Notes: a model not told the origin generated them from the sequence alone. 64,000 nucleotides of DNA from Mannheimia bovis (GCF_014541205.1 NZ_CP061280.1:1132798-1196797); one strand, 5' to 3'. Positions 7,614 to 16,219 are shown, counted from the stretch's first letter. Numbers and translations: made by a program.

Positions 7614-8776
7614 CAGAAAATTTTAAACAGATGTTAGTTGAATCAGGTTTGCCGGTAGAAGAAACGCAAATTGTGCAAGAATTTGAAACACTGGTTGAGC
7701 AAGGTAATTTAATTACCAATACCAGTCGAATGTCACCATTTTGGCGATTGGTGACGGCTATTGCCGTTAAGCCGGTGAAGTGGCTAACCGATTATCTGAT
7801 TAATGATATTTTACCTAACCTCTTTGTCAAAACCGCAAGCGGGAAATGGCTACAAATTCACGCTTGGTCGGTTGGGTTAGATTTTAAACCGGCAACAAAA
7901 GCTCAAGGCGTAATTGAGTTTACCAAACAATCGGCGGTTACGCCTATCACCATTAAAAAAGGCACCATTATTCAAACCGAACGAATTAATGACACCATTT
8001 TTAGAGTAGTGGTCACTGAAGATACTTTTATCCCTCAAGGCATACTTGCTGCATTAGTGCCGGTTGAGGCTGAATTAGCGGGTAGTAGCTATAATTTAGC
8101 AGGCGGATACTACCGTATTTTACCCGAAGCAGTACAAGGTATTGCAAGCGTAGTGAATAAAAATGACTGGCTAACCGTTCCGGGGGCAGATAAAGAAACC
8201 GATGAGGAACTACGCCAGCGTTACAAAGTACAGTTTAATAGTGTTGGTCAGCATCATATTGATAGCGTGTATAAAAGTATGATTGCTCGTGTTGCAGGTT
8301 TATCGGTTGACCGTATTTATTTTAAACATAATGCCCCACGTGGCCCGGGGTCGGCGAATGCTTATTTATTACTGGATACCGGTGTGACCAGTCAGCCGTT
8401 TATTGATGCGGTAAATAATTACATTACCAATCTTGGCAATCACGGACACGGTGATGACTTAGTCTGTTTCGCAATGCCTGAAACCCGGCATACGCTAACG
8501 TGCAAAATTTATTTTGAGCCAAATCAAGGTATTCAGAATACGCAAAAGCAATTGATATTAAAGCAAGTAGAACAAATGATTCGCTGTGCGTGGCGTGAAA
8601 ATAATAATTTTGACGTACACAAAACCTACCCGTTTAGCCGCTTTTCGTGGTCAAGATTAGGTGAAGAAATACATAAGCAAATCCCGAGTATTAAATCAAT
8701 TATTTGGGGGCAAAATGATGTGATAAGCGATCTAGATATACCACGTATCCAACAATTAACCGTGAGTGAGGTATAA
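7610..8776 (+). CDS. Phage baseplate wedge protein, J / gp47-like
   Basis: A 388-residue member of the baseplate J family. Family marks include the FVKTASGKWLQIHAWSVGLD block (about residues 66-85), the GTIIQTE and VPVEAELAGSSYNLAGG strands in the middle, and GADKETDEELRQRYKVQF (about 190-207). It builds the baseplate wedges together with the I protein encoded next. It overlaps DUF2590 by 4 nt and ends immediately before the ATG of the I gene. No truncation is seen. Confidence 0.9.
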   Translation: MTENFKQMLVESGLPVEETQIVQEFETLVEQGNLITNTSRMSPFWRLVTAIAVKPVKWLTDYLINDILPNLFVKTASGKWLQIHAWSVGLDFKPATKAQGVIEFTKQSAVTPITIKKGTIIQTERINDTIFRVVVTEDTFIPQGILAALVPVEAELAGSSYNLAGGYYRILPEAVQGIASVVNKNDWLTVPGADKETDEELRQRYKVQFNSVGQHHIDSVYKSMIARVAGLSVDRIYFKHNAPRGPGSANAYLLLDTGVTSQPFIDAVNNYITNLGNHGHGDDLVCFAMPETRHTLTCKIYFEPNQGIQNTQKQLILKQVEQMIRCAWRENNNFDVHKTYPFSRFSWSRLGEEIHKQIPSIKSIIWGQNDVISDLDIPRIQQLTVSEV

Positions 8777-9307
8777 ATGATAAAAATCAAACTCCCGTTC
8801 TGGATGGATAAAGGGGAGCTAAGCAAAATCGCTTTGCTTTTTGAAAAATGGTGGCAAAAAACGCTGAATCTGTTTTTGGCTACATTCATTGCCCAAGATG
8901 AAGAAAAGTGCAATGAAGAAATTTTAAATTTAATTGCTTATCAACGTGATGTCACGAGATTTGCAAATGAGCCGCTGGAGTTATTTAGAAAACGTGTGAA
9001 ATATGCTTTTATCAATGCGAAAGAGGCTGGTAGTAAAGCCGGTTTTATTCGTATATTTGAGCGATTAGGTATTGGCTACGTAGAATTAGAAGAACGATTT
9101 GATGATGAAAATTGGGATGTAATAAAAATTCGCTTAAACGATTCCCAGTTGGCAAAAAATCCGGATTTACTCAATTTGATTATCCGGCAATATGGGCGAA
9201 CCTGTCGCCGATACACCTTTGAAGTATTGATTAATCATAAAGTGCATATTTACCACGGTGAATTTAACCACGATTACCAAACACACGCAGTAAAATTGGC
9301 TATTTAA
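8777..9307 (+). CDS. Phage tail/baseplate protein, P2 GPI-like
   Basis: A 176-residue protein at the P2 I position, adjacent to J with no gap. Visible features are [31 protein letters not shown], which matches the part of the P2_I family that precedes a beta-rich C-terminus, and the closing YRRYTFEV-like strand. GPI joins J in the baseplate wedge and contacts the tail fibre. Function follows from family and order. Confidence 0.8.
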   Translation: MIKIKLPFWMDKGELSKIALLFEKWWQKTLNLFLATFIAQDEEKCNEEILNLIAYQRDVTRFANEPLELFRKRVKYAFINAKEAGSKAGFIRIFERLGIGYVELEERFDDENWDVIKIRLNDSQLAKNPDLLNLIIRQYGRTCRRYTFEVLINHKVHIYHGEFNHDYQTHAVKLAI

Positions 9308-9344
9308 CCTGTTAATTCCAATAAAAATAATAATAGGAAGAACA

Positions 9345-11903
9345 ATGACAACATTAGCAACCCCACAACTTGAGCAATATATTTCCCAGCAAATTGTAAG
9401 CGGTCAAACCGTTGTATTTGATGAATTTATTTTTGCGAATATCCCGAATTTAACCGCAGACAGCTTACAGAATCATCTAACTATCCCTAGTGCATCGCAT
9501 ATTGTACATAGACAAGCTATTTCACAAACCGGTGTCGTAAACCAAAATTCAGTAGTGTATTCCGTCACTATCGGTTCAGATATTGGCGATTTTGATTTTA
9601 ACTTTATCGGCTTAATCAACAAGTCAAAAGGCTTGTTGGGTATTGCTATCTATACCGATACCGTAAAAAAACTTAAAAATAAAAACGGCATTCAAGGTAA
9701 TAGCCTTACACGCTCGATTTTGCTTGAATTTTCTAATGCTCCACAGCATACAAATATTACGGTTCCCGCTGAAACGTGGCAAATTGACTTCACTTTACGC
9801 CTCAACGGTTTGGATGAAAAAATCAGACTAACTAACCGTGATTTATACGGGCGAGCAATCTTTTTTGATGAAGGTTTCTTACTTAAGCGTAAATCCGGTA
9901 ATAATTTTACAATTACTGCAGGTACAGCTTATGTAGAAGGTGTACGAGCCAATATTACTGCAGATGAGAATATTACTTTGGCATTGCCTTGTTCGGTATA
10001 TGTTGATGTAGTACATCATTGCACCATAACCGGTGCATATCAAACCGAGGTGAAATTCTTAAAAACGGCTAAAAGTGATTATATTGATACTGCAGGTAAT
10101 CAACACTATGTACAAATCTTGGCAGATATTGACCAAAACGGCAACATTACAGACCGTCGGTTATTATCACCGTTATTAGGCATTAACCCTAAAGATTTGG
10201 ATGATACAACGGAAAATAGAGCAGATAAAACAGGGCATACCCATAAATTACCGTTAGCTTCCTTGCTCAAAAAAGGCATAACCCAACTTTTTTCCGGCTT
10301 AGATTCCGATGCTGAAGATATGGCAGCCACGCCAAAGGCGATTAAAATCCTCAAAGGCTTAATTGATGCCATTACCCGCAATCTAAACAACTACATCCCC
10401 AACAGCAAAAAATCAAATGCGGTTGATAGCAACAGTGCGGATACGGTGGCGACGAGTTTCGCGGCTAAAACCGCTTATGACAAAGGCGTTGAGGCTAAAA
10501 CTGCTGTCGACAATTTAGACAGGATAGCCTATAAAGTCAATAAATCAGCTGGTTATGCAGGCTCTGTCGCCGCATTACTACAGGAAAATACCGTTTTTAG
10601 CACAACAGATGGCAATTTGCTGGGATTGCCACCAACTGCATACAAGTGGGGAGCTGGTGTTTCAATGTCTACAAACGGTGGTAAAGCATTGCTTTATGTT
10701 GCACACGTCGGTTCACAAGTTTGGGCGAAGGGTGGTTATAGTGAGGATTATTCGCAGCCGTGGAAACGGTTAGACGGTGCAGATTGGGTAGATGTGCGAG
10801 ACCGTCCGAGGAGTGTAAATGATTATGGCTTTTTGGATTTCGATGTGGCAGATGTTCTGGATGCAGATTTAAATCACATTACAAAGCCAGGCTTGTATGG
10901 ACAAAGAGTAAATGTAAGTGCAACGCTTGACCGAAATTACCCTATTCAAGAAGCAGGCACATTATTGGTTACACCATCGGCTTACGGTGTGCAGCAGGAA
11001 TATACTGCCTACAACTCAAATCAAAAGTATGTTCGAGGGAAGCTGGATACTGTTTGGCAGGCTTGGAAACGTATAGATGCCTTAAACAAGGAAGATGCAC
11101 TGGTTGAACATAATATTGACTTAACAAGCCTAGACCAAAACAGATGGTATCCTGTGTTAATGCAGATGCCATCAACTCGCAAACTCTATCGCTTTGCTCT
11201 CTATCACGCTCTCTATGAGGAAAGCCGTCCAAGCTGGGGATTGCACGAAGGAGGCTTTGGCGTGCGATGTGAATGGGAGGTAATGCCTTCTTCTTGGGGG
11301 ATATGGCACACCAGTGGGTTAAGACTCATCAAACACTTTGAATACATTCATTGCAATCAATCGCCTTTACTGAATCTAGGACAACTTCCTCAAGAAAGTA
11401 AAGAGTATGTTTATCTGCGAGGCGGTGCAAAATACCGTCTTTATTGCGAGCCGGATGTGCGGGTAGAAATCAGCCGAAGTGATTATCACGGTGCATCAGG
11501 AGAATATCGTTGGCATATTCCAATGCTCCACGCTTATGATGAGACGCTTGTGCCGAAGCCGCTAAGGGCACAGTTTGATGAAATCTTTGCAGGATTAGCG
11601 AATAGAGTAAGAAAAGGCGATATAGCTGTCTTAACCGGCGAAATCTGGCACGACGGCTGGTTACCGATACCGGCAGGATTTGCTGAACACGAGTGCCGTT
11701 TTTATATCAGTATGAACGCGGACAATCCGGAGAGCACTGCTTGGGACATAAACGAATTCGGTCCGTATGTGCATTATAAGCAGGAATGCTGGACCAAGAA
11801 TACTCGCCAAGCCCACTGTCGGATACTACAGACACGACAAGGCGTAGGTCAGGTCTGGCTTGCATCAAAAGCAAATTACTTGGTTATAGGAATTAAATCA
11901 TAG
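9345..11903 (+). CDS. Phage tail fibre protein with host-specificity domain
   Basis: An 852-residue fibre. Residues 1-150 resemble the phage tail-collar fibre domain that binds the baseplate. A middle part contains THKLPLASLLKKGITQL and 'ATPKAIKILKG' phage tail repeats (about 295-345). Residues about 445-585 hold two knob-like units ending in QPWKRLD and QAWKRID. The C-terminal 270 residues are rich in Trp, His and aromatic residues and likely bind the cell-surface receptor. It is followed closely by its assembly chaperone. The receptor is not predictable from the sequence. Confidence 0.85.
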   Translation: MTTLATPQLEQYISQQIVSGQTVVFDEFIFANIPNLTADSLQNHLTIPSASHIVHRQAISQTGVVNQNSVVYSVTIGSDIGDFDFNFIGLINKSKGLLGIAIYTDTVKKLKNKNGIQGNSLTRSILLEFSNAPQHTNITVPAETWQIDFTLRLNGLDEKIRLTNRDLYGRAIFFDEGFLLKRKSGNNFTITAGTAYVEGVRANITADENITLALPCSVYVDVVHHCTITGAYQTEVKFLKTAKSDYIDTAGNQHYVQILADIDQNGNITDRRLLSPLLGINPKDLDDTTENRADKTGHTHKLPLASLLKKGITQLFSGLDSDAEDMAATPKAIKILKGLIDAITRNLNNYIPNSKKSNAVDSNSADTVATSFAAKTAYDKGVEAKTAVDNLDRIAYKVNKSAGYAGSVAALLQENTVFSTTDGNLLGLPPTAYKWGAGVSMSTNGGKALLYVAHVGSQVWAKGGYSEDYSQPWKRLDGADWVDVRDRPRSVNDYGFLDFDVADVLDADLNHITKPGLYGQRVNVSATLDRNYPIQEAGTLLVTPSAYGVQQEYTAYNSNQKYVRGKLDTVWQAWKRIDALNKEDALVEHNIDLTSLDQNRWYPVLMQMPSTRKLYRFALYHALYEESRPSWGLHEGGFGVRCEWEVMPSSWGIWHTSGLRLIKHFEYIHCNQSPLLNLGQLPQESKEYVYLRGGAKYRLYCEPDVRVEISRSDYHGASGEYRWHIPMLHAYDETLVPKPLRAQFDEIFAGLANRVRKGDIAVLTGEIWHDGWLPIPAGFAEHECRFYISMNADNPESTAWDINEFGPYVHYKQECWTKNTRQAHCRILQTRQGVGQVWLASKANYLVIGIKS

Positions 11904-11912
11904 GAGCAAACA

Positions 11913-12527
11913 GTGCATTATATCTTTAATAAACACGGCGAACTTGTCGCCACCGCTGACGTTGAGCCAAATCTTGATGATTTAGCCGGTCGAGGCGAAC
12001 AAGCGGTCGAAAATGAGCAAAATTTTACTAATCCGATATTAATTAACGGCAAAATAGTAGAGAAGGGAATAGCACCAAGTCCTTATCACGAATGGAACGG
12101 CAAAAAATGGATATTACCGAAAGGGCAACAAGCGGTCAAAAAAGCCGAAGATATTGCAAAAATGCGGGAGCAAATTAATGCCTTGCGTGACAGTAAAATC
12201 AATGGTGGCGTGTATGTTGAGGCAGTAGGTAAATGGATTGACACCGATGCCACAGCGGAGCGTAATATCTTATCGGTCAAAGCAAGTTATGATTTATTTG
12301 GTGATATGGAGATTGCGTGGACCTGTGCCGATAACTCCATTTTGATGATTAACAAAGCTAAATTGATGTTGATTTGGCAAGCGTTAATGCAAGCCAAAAC
12401 AGGTAATCACGCTAACGCATTACGCCACAAGGCAGCGGTTGAACAAGCGGAAAACCCGTTGGAGTACGACTATTCTGACGGTTGGAGTAAAACTTATCAG
12501 GAGTTTGTTAATGAGCAAGCTAACTAA
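11913..12527 (+). CDS. Tail fibre assembly protein (DUF4376-containing)
   Basis: A 204-residue chaperone for fibre folding, located 9 nt after the fibre gene. It begins with GTG at 11913 behind an AGGAGC ribosome site. The N-terminal 80 residues resemble the tail fibre assembly family (PSPYHEWNGKKWILP), and residues about 85-190 resemble the DUF4376 domain (LRDSKINGGVYVEAVGKWIDTD). Two perfect uptake sequences lie inside the gene (11999-12008 and 12128-12137), each translated as QAV. The stop overlaps the next gene by 17 nt. Confidence 0.85.
   Translation: MHYIFNKHGELVATADVEPNLDDLAGRGEQAVENEQNFTNPILINGKIVEKGIAPSPYHEWNGKKWILPKGQQAVKKAEDIAKMREQINALRDSKINGGVYVEAVGKWIDTDATAERNILSVKASYDLFGDMEIAWTCADNSILMINKAKLMLIWQALMQAKTGNHANALRHKAAVEQAENPLEYDYSDGWSKTYQEFVNEQAN
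11999..12008 (+). repeat. DNA uptake signal sequence inside prophage
   Basis: Perfect Apl-type uptake decamer ACAAGCGGTC within the fibre assembly gene. A random decamer would be very rare in 15.7 kb. Confidence 0.85.
12128..12137 (+). repeat. DNA uptake signal sequence inside prophage
   Basis: Second perfect ACAAGCGGTC in the fibre assembly gene, 120 nt after the first and in the same orientation. Confidence 0.85.
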
Positions 12528-12777
12528 AATTAAATCATGGTGCTATCACATCCTTATCGCTATTGACCAGCTATTCAACGCTCTCACAGGTGGAGCGGCG
12601 GATGAAACTTTCTCAAGCCGTTGTTACCGAGGGGCTTCAAAACCCAACCCGAAAAAGCGTTGGCGTTTTTGGTATGCATTTGTAAATGGCTTGTTTTTTG
12701 ACAAGAACCATTGTAAAACCGCTTATTTGAGTGAAGTACACCGCAAGCAATATCCGCCGGAGTTTACGGCAATCTAA
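12511..12777 (+). CDS. Small conserved phage protein of unknown function
   Basis: An 88-residue protein beginning MSKLTKIKSWCYHILIAI at ATG 12511, which has a CAGGAG ribosome site; longer upstream starts in the same frame lie deep inside the fibre assembly gene and lack one. It has a hydrophobic first helix, then LTGGAADETFSSRCYRGA, and ends with NHCKTAYLSEVHRKQYPPEF. Similar small proteins with a 'GG..DET.SSR' core and an 'EDHC..AY..E..R.Q.P' tail occur next to tail fibre genes in many phages, but I know of no function. It overlaps the preceding gene by 17 nt. Confidence 0.75.
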   Translation: MSKLTKIKSWCYHILIAIDQLFNALTGGAADETFSSRCYRGASKPNPKKRWRFWYAFVNGLFFDKNHCKTAYLSEVHRKQYPPEFTAI

Positions 12778-12793
12778 GAGGTGCTAAATAAAA

Positions 12794-13555
12794 ATGTGGA
12801 AAAAACAATTATTAAAACTATCCCCACAAGCCAAAATAGCACTAGATAATAATTTAAAAGGGGTTTCAACCCCTTTTAATTTATCTGTTAAAGGCACGAA
12901 GATTGGGGTGCATAACTGGTCTCACGGCACAGAAGCAAAATCAGGTAAGTATTTATCACCGGAAAACGCAGTGAAGGCATTTATTAAAAAACTTACGGAT
13001 TATTCAGACCCAAATAGACCTAATGGAGAACAAGATGTTGTACTGATTATGGTGACAGCAAGTGATATTGATGTATTCATTGCTCAACTTGAGCGAGTAA
13101 GCATTTTGCTACCAGAGCCAACATTTAAGCAAGCTCTAGACTATGCAAAATCGGCAAAAACATTGCAGGATACAAAAATGGTTAAAACACCGACCATTTC
13201 AAGTCCAGCATTTGCCAATGCTGCCGATATTACCCCAGGTTCCGCACGTACAATGCAAAGCATTATGCGTAATGCTCAATCTATGGCTAATGCGGCAAAA
13301 TCGGGTAATCCAATGCAAGCTATTCAAAGATTATTGCAAATGAAAGCACAGAGAGAGCAACAGAATGCAGCAAAATTAAATCAATTACTTACTGCACAGG
13401 CTCAAATTTATGCATTTACAGAACGTGGATTCTTAGAATCAGCTACAACCAAAATGCATTTGAATTTGCCTGATGCCAGCAATGTTTTTACTGCTTGCGT
13501 AATGTTTGTAGGAGACAATCTTTCACCACTTAAGGATATGTTAAATGACAATTAG
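12794..13555 (+). CDS. Uncharacterised phage tail-region protein
   Basis: A 253-residue protein I do not recognise by function. The first 105 residues look globular (GTKIGVHNWSHGTEAKSGKYLSP, then QDVVLIMVTASDIDVFIAQL). Residues about 120-215 form a Met-, Gln- and Ala-rich helical stretch (ARTMQSIMRNAQSMANAAK, LLQMKAQREQQNAAKLNQL), and the end is a short hydrophobic FTACVMFVGDNLSP segment. It sits between the fibre module and the baseplate spike and overlaps the next gene by 11 nt, so a structural or assembly role in the tail tip is the best guess. Confidence 0.7.
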   Translation: MWKKQLLKLSPQAKIALDNNLKGVSTPFNLSVKGTKIGVHNWSHGTEAKSGKYLSPENAVKAFIKKLTDYSDPNRPNGEQDVVLIMVTASDIDVFIAQLERVSILLPEPTFKQALDYAKSAKTLQDTKMVKTPTISSPAFANAADITPGSARTMQSIMRNAQSMANAAKSGNPMQAIQRLLQMKAQREQQNAAKLNQLLTAQAQIYAFTERGFLESATTKMHLNLPDASNVFTACVMFVGDNLSPLKDMLNDN

Positions 13556-14126
13556 AAAACCAAGCGTACAGCTTGCACTTAATGGCAAGCCAATTTATTT
13601 ACATAATATCCTAATGACTGTAAGCGTTAAACGTGAAGAAAAAGATATGAGCGGTCAGAAGTCCAGTACAAAGAAAGCGGATAAAGGGATTAAGGCAAAA
13701 GAGCTTAGTGTAACCGGGTTAATCCCGTATAACCAAAAAGAATGGCTAACTACGCTTTTTAACTTAGCTGAAGCTGAAGATGGTAAAGGTGAACAAGAAA
13801 AATATCGGGTATCAGCAATTATTGCTGAAGCGGTTAATATGCGTGAAGTCCAATTTAGCGGTGAAGTAAGTGCGGTAGATGCCGGTGATAAATTGGCGTG
13901 GAAAATCCAATTTCAGTTAAAAGAAGTTAATTCAGTTGCCGAGAAAAAAGAGAGCAGAAAGAAAAAGCCAACCGCGAAGAAGCAGGGGGAAAAGGCTAAA
14001 TCGACTAAAACAAATTCAAACTCAAATTCGACTAAATCTTCAGGTGGAAAGGTGAATAATGGAGAAACTAATTCACCGGCAGAGAAAAAAGAAACATTAT
14101 CCGTATTAAGTGATATTTTAGGTTAA
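13545..14126 (+). CDS. Putative baseplate-complex phage protein with Lys/Ser-rich tail
   Basis: A 193-residue protein. The first 130 residues are compact and beta-rich (PSVQLALNGKPIYLHNILMTVSV, later REVQFSGEVSAVDAGDKLAWKIQFQL) and include ITGLIPYNQKEWL-like text. Residues about 135-180 are low-complexity Lys, Ser, Thr and Asn. It is placed between an unknown protein and the D-type hub, the position where HP1-like phages carry a baseplate-complex protein; P2 gpU lies next to D in the same way. Role is inferred from position. The low-complexity tail may be a flexible linker. Confidence 0.68.
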   Translation: MTIRKPSVQLALNGKPIYLHNILMTVSVKREEKDMSGQKSSTKKADKGIKAKELSVTGLIPYNQKEWLTTLFNLAEAEDGKGEQEKYRVSAIIAEAVNMREVQFSGEVSAVDAGDKLAWKIQFQLKEVNSVAEKKESRKKKPTAKKQGEKAKSTKTNSNSNSTKSSGGKVNNGETNSPAEKKETLSVLSDILG

Positions 14127-14135
14127 GGGTTAAAA

Positions 14136-15737
14136 ATGAAAATTATAAAAACCTGTTTACTTGATGAAAAGGAAGTCGAGCTATCCAGCGAACATATCAT
14201 TTTAGAGCTGAATAATACTGGTCGTGGCTATGTGACGGTAAAAACTGAAGACGATTGCGTAGGTAAAAAGGTCATTTTTGAAATGGGCGAATATGATCAT
14301 TATTACACTTGGTTTAATGGCTTTGTAGAGCGTGAACAGTCAGCAGAAAGTGGCTATAAAAAATTATTTATCCGGGAACTAGTTGCCGCATTTGAACGCC
14401 CGCTTAATTGCTCGCATCGCCATATTACGTTGCGTAGTTTAGGTGAATGGCTCACACAAGCGGTCGGAATTGAAGTAAAAATTCCAACTGCCGACTATGC
14501 CGATAAACCAATTCCTTTATTCACACATAGTGGCAGCGGCTACCAGCTATTACACAATATTGGGCGACAATTTGAAATACCGCATTATATGTGGCAACAA
14601 TCACCAGACGGCACGCTATACATCGGCTCGCACGCAGATAGCAGATGGCACGGTAAAGATGCCGAGCTAGATAGTAAAGAGGCACTTATCAGCGGCAGTA
14701 ATGATATGACTATTCCTATTATGGCTGCTATTCGCCCCGGTGCAGTAATTAATGGTAATCGCATTAAAAAAGTAGAGCTACACGGCGATGATTATATTCT
14801 GTCTTGGGATACCTTAGACAGTAACGGCAAACCGGTTCAAAAAACACCGGAACGGCGGCAAATGGAAAACGTATTCCCAGAATTGGCTGGTGGATACCAT
14901 TTACCAAAATATGCAAAAGTGGTTGGTGTAGCAGACCCTTCAGGCGGCGGTGATATATCTGATCCATTTAGACCTAAATATGCCGTTGAATTACAGTTAC
15001 TTGACGAAGACGGAAACGATGATATAAATACGCCTGTTTATCCTGCAGTACCTTTACCAGTGACAAGTACAGGTTCACAAGGTGGAGATTTTGCATTTCC
15101 CGAAATTGGCACTATTGTAGAAGTTGGTTTTGCTTATGGGCGGTCTGATAAGCCTTTTGTGCGTACTATGTTAGCACAAGGTAAAACTGTGCCAGCAGTC
15201 GCAATCGGTGAGCAACTTAAACAACAACGCCCTGAAGTGTATGAACGCACGGATTCAGCAGGAAATAAAACACGTGAAACAGACCAACGAATCACAGATA
15301 AATCTTTTGAGCGTGTTATCGAAACAGATTCAGAAACTAAGAACATTGGTACATCTACACGAAATATTGATTCAGACGATACCAAAACCGTAGGTGGAAA
15401 TAAAACTACACACGTTTTAGGTAACATCGAAAGTGTAACGGCAAGTAATAAATCAGTAGGTGTCGGGGGGCAATTGGATGAAAAGATACAAGGAGTTGCA
15501 GAAAGAATATCGGATGCTAAAAATAAATTTGTTGCTCCAATAAGTTATATAGGTAGTGGGGAGCAAAATATTTTCAGAATCCTTGAAGACTTATGTCAAA
15601 TTGTTTCTGACCTTGCCAAATCGGTAAGCACGCATACACATAGAGGAGGACCTCCGCCTGATACTTCAACACAGATAGGTGGTTACGGCACAAAAGCAAC
15701 CGAAGCTAAAGCTAAACTGACACCAATCATCGAATGA
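14136..15737 (+). CDS. Phage baseplate hub and spike protein, P2 GPD/VgrG-like
   Basis: A 533-residue protein closing the late operon. Residues 1-250 resemble the gp27/GPD hub fold (NSSHRHITLRSLGEWLTQ-like region), residues about 255-355 an OB-like domain (GTIVEVGFAYGRSDKPFVRTM), and about 385-445 a repetitive beta stretch (NIGTSTRNIDSDDTKTVGG) like the VgrG needle. The C-terminal THTHRGGPPP resembles the His-x-His tip of spike proteins that binds iron. No separate gpV gene is seen, so hub and spike appear fused. One uptake sequence lies at 14456-14465. Confidence 0.82.
   Translation: MKIIKTCLLDEKEVELSSEHIILELNNTGRGYVTVKTEDDCVGKKVIFEMGEYDHYYTWFNGFVEREQSAESGYKKLFIRELVAAFERPLNCSHRHITLRSLGEWLTQAVGIEVKIPTADYADKPIPLFTHSGSGYQLLHNIGRQFEIPHYMWQQSPDGTLYIGSHADSRWHGKDAELDSKEALISGSNDMTIPIMAAIRPGAVINGNRIKKVELHGDDYILSWDTLDSNGKPVQKTPERRQMENVFPELAGGYHLPKYAKVVGVADPSGGGDISDPFRPKYAVELQLLDEDGNDDINTPVYPAVPLPVTSTGSQGGDFAFPEIGTIVEVGFAYGRSDKPFVRTMLAQGKTVPAVAIGEQLKQQRPEVYERTDSAGNKTRETDQRITDKSFERVIETDSETKNIGTSTRNIDSDDTKTVGGNKTTHVLGNIESVTASNKSVGVGGQLDEKIQGVAERISDAKNKFVAPISYIGSGEQNIFRILEDLCQIVSDLAKSVSTHTHRGGPPPDTSTQIGGYGTKATEAKAKLTPIIE
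14456..14465 (+). repeat. DNA uptake signal sequence inside prophage
   Basis: Perfect ACAAGCGGTC in the hub/spike gene, translated as part of TQAVG. Confidence 0.85.
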
Positions 15738-15741
15738 TAAT

Positions 15742-15767
15742 AAAGCCACATTACCGTGGCTTTTTTC
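15742..15767 (+). terminator. Terminator of the phage late operon
   Basis: AAGCCAC and GTGGCTT form a stem around ATTACC, followed by a run of T, just after the hub/spike stop. Confidence 0.85.
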
Positions 15768-15878
15768 ATATTGCAACTACGCTTATTCGCTATTAAATCA
15801 CGTAAAATTTTCACGGCAACGACAACGGCACGGAAAAAGCACTTCCCTCCCCGCGGAATTTATAAAAAAATCTATCGT

Positions 15879-15917
15879 GTTTTCAGTTAAATTACACGTT
15901 ATAGAGATCTGAAAAAT
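15879..15917 (+). repeat. Direct repeat copy 1 at the prophage junction
   Basis: Begins GTTTTCAGT, contains CACGTTA and AGAGATC, ends GAAAAAT. It is about 85% identical to the copy at 15982 by eye, with two single-base gaps. Confidence 0.8.
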
Positions 15918-15981
15918 CCTTGTTGAATAAAGGAGTAGTTAATATTGCGTTATTGTGATCTTAACTGAAAAAATTGCTAAA

Positions 15982-16018
15982 GTTTTCAGTATATTTCACG
16001 TTAAAGAGATCGAAAAAT
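15982..16018 (+). repeat. Direct repeat copy 2 at the prophage junction
   Basis: Shares GTTTTCAGT, TTCACGTTA, AGAGATC and GAAAAAT in order with the copy at 15879. Confidence 0.8.
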
Positions 16019-16103
16019 ATCAGTGTAATCATTCTAACCATTGATATACAAGGCTTACTACGATTTTACGTGATGAAATATAATAAAAAGTTTTACAAAA
16101 CTA

Positions 16104-16134
16104 AAATGCCTCCCACTATGGAGGCATTTTTTAT
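16104..16134. terminator. Bidirectional terminator downstream of adhE
   Basis: ATGCCTCC and GGAGGCAT pair around CACTAT, with A-rich and T-rich flanks on both sides. On the minus strand it can end adhE transcripts; on the plus strand it would stop read-through from the prophage. Confidence 0.85.
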
Positions 16135-16219
16135 AAATCACAAAATTTAATCGCCACTTTATCGCCATTTTTTATTTTGTGATGATGATTTATTTTGTAT
16201 GTTATTGATTTGTATTGAT

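Larger units (their letters stand above)
15768..16219. other. Repeat-rich prophage/host junction without genes
   Basis: About 450 bases with no convincing gene. It holds two near-identical direct repeats of 37-39 nt (15879-15917 and 15982-16018), a 10-bp inverted pair TTTCAGTTAA/TTAACTGAAA (15881-15890, 15961-15970), a 12-bp inverted pair ATCACGTAAAAT/ATTTTACGTGAT (15797-15808, 16063-16074) and a 10-bp inverted pair ATCACAAAAT/ATTTTGTGAT (16137-16146, 16174-16183). The right attachment site should lie here, because phage genes end at 15737 and host genes begin at 16220. No tRNA fragment is visible. An untranslated RNA ending at the 16104-16134 hairpin is also possible. Confidence 0.6.

Noticed and set aside
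12439-12510. Longer upstream start for the small phage gene that ends at 12777
   Set aside because: The added residues lie wholly inside the fibre assembly gene in another frame and have no ribosome site, while ATG 12511 has CAGGAG at proper distance.
16075-16152. 25-codon reading frame beginning ATGAAATATAAT
   Set aside because: It runs straight through the bidirectional terminator hairpin and has no ribosome site; most likely chance.
15768-16219. tRNA or tRNA fragment as integration target
   Set aside because: No T-loop GGTTCGAATCC-like stretch or acceptor stem was found in this segment on either strand.
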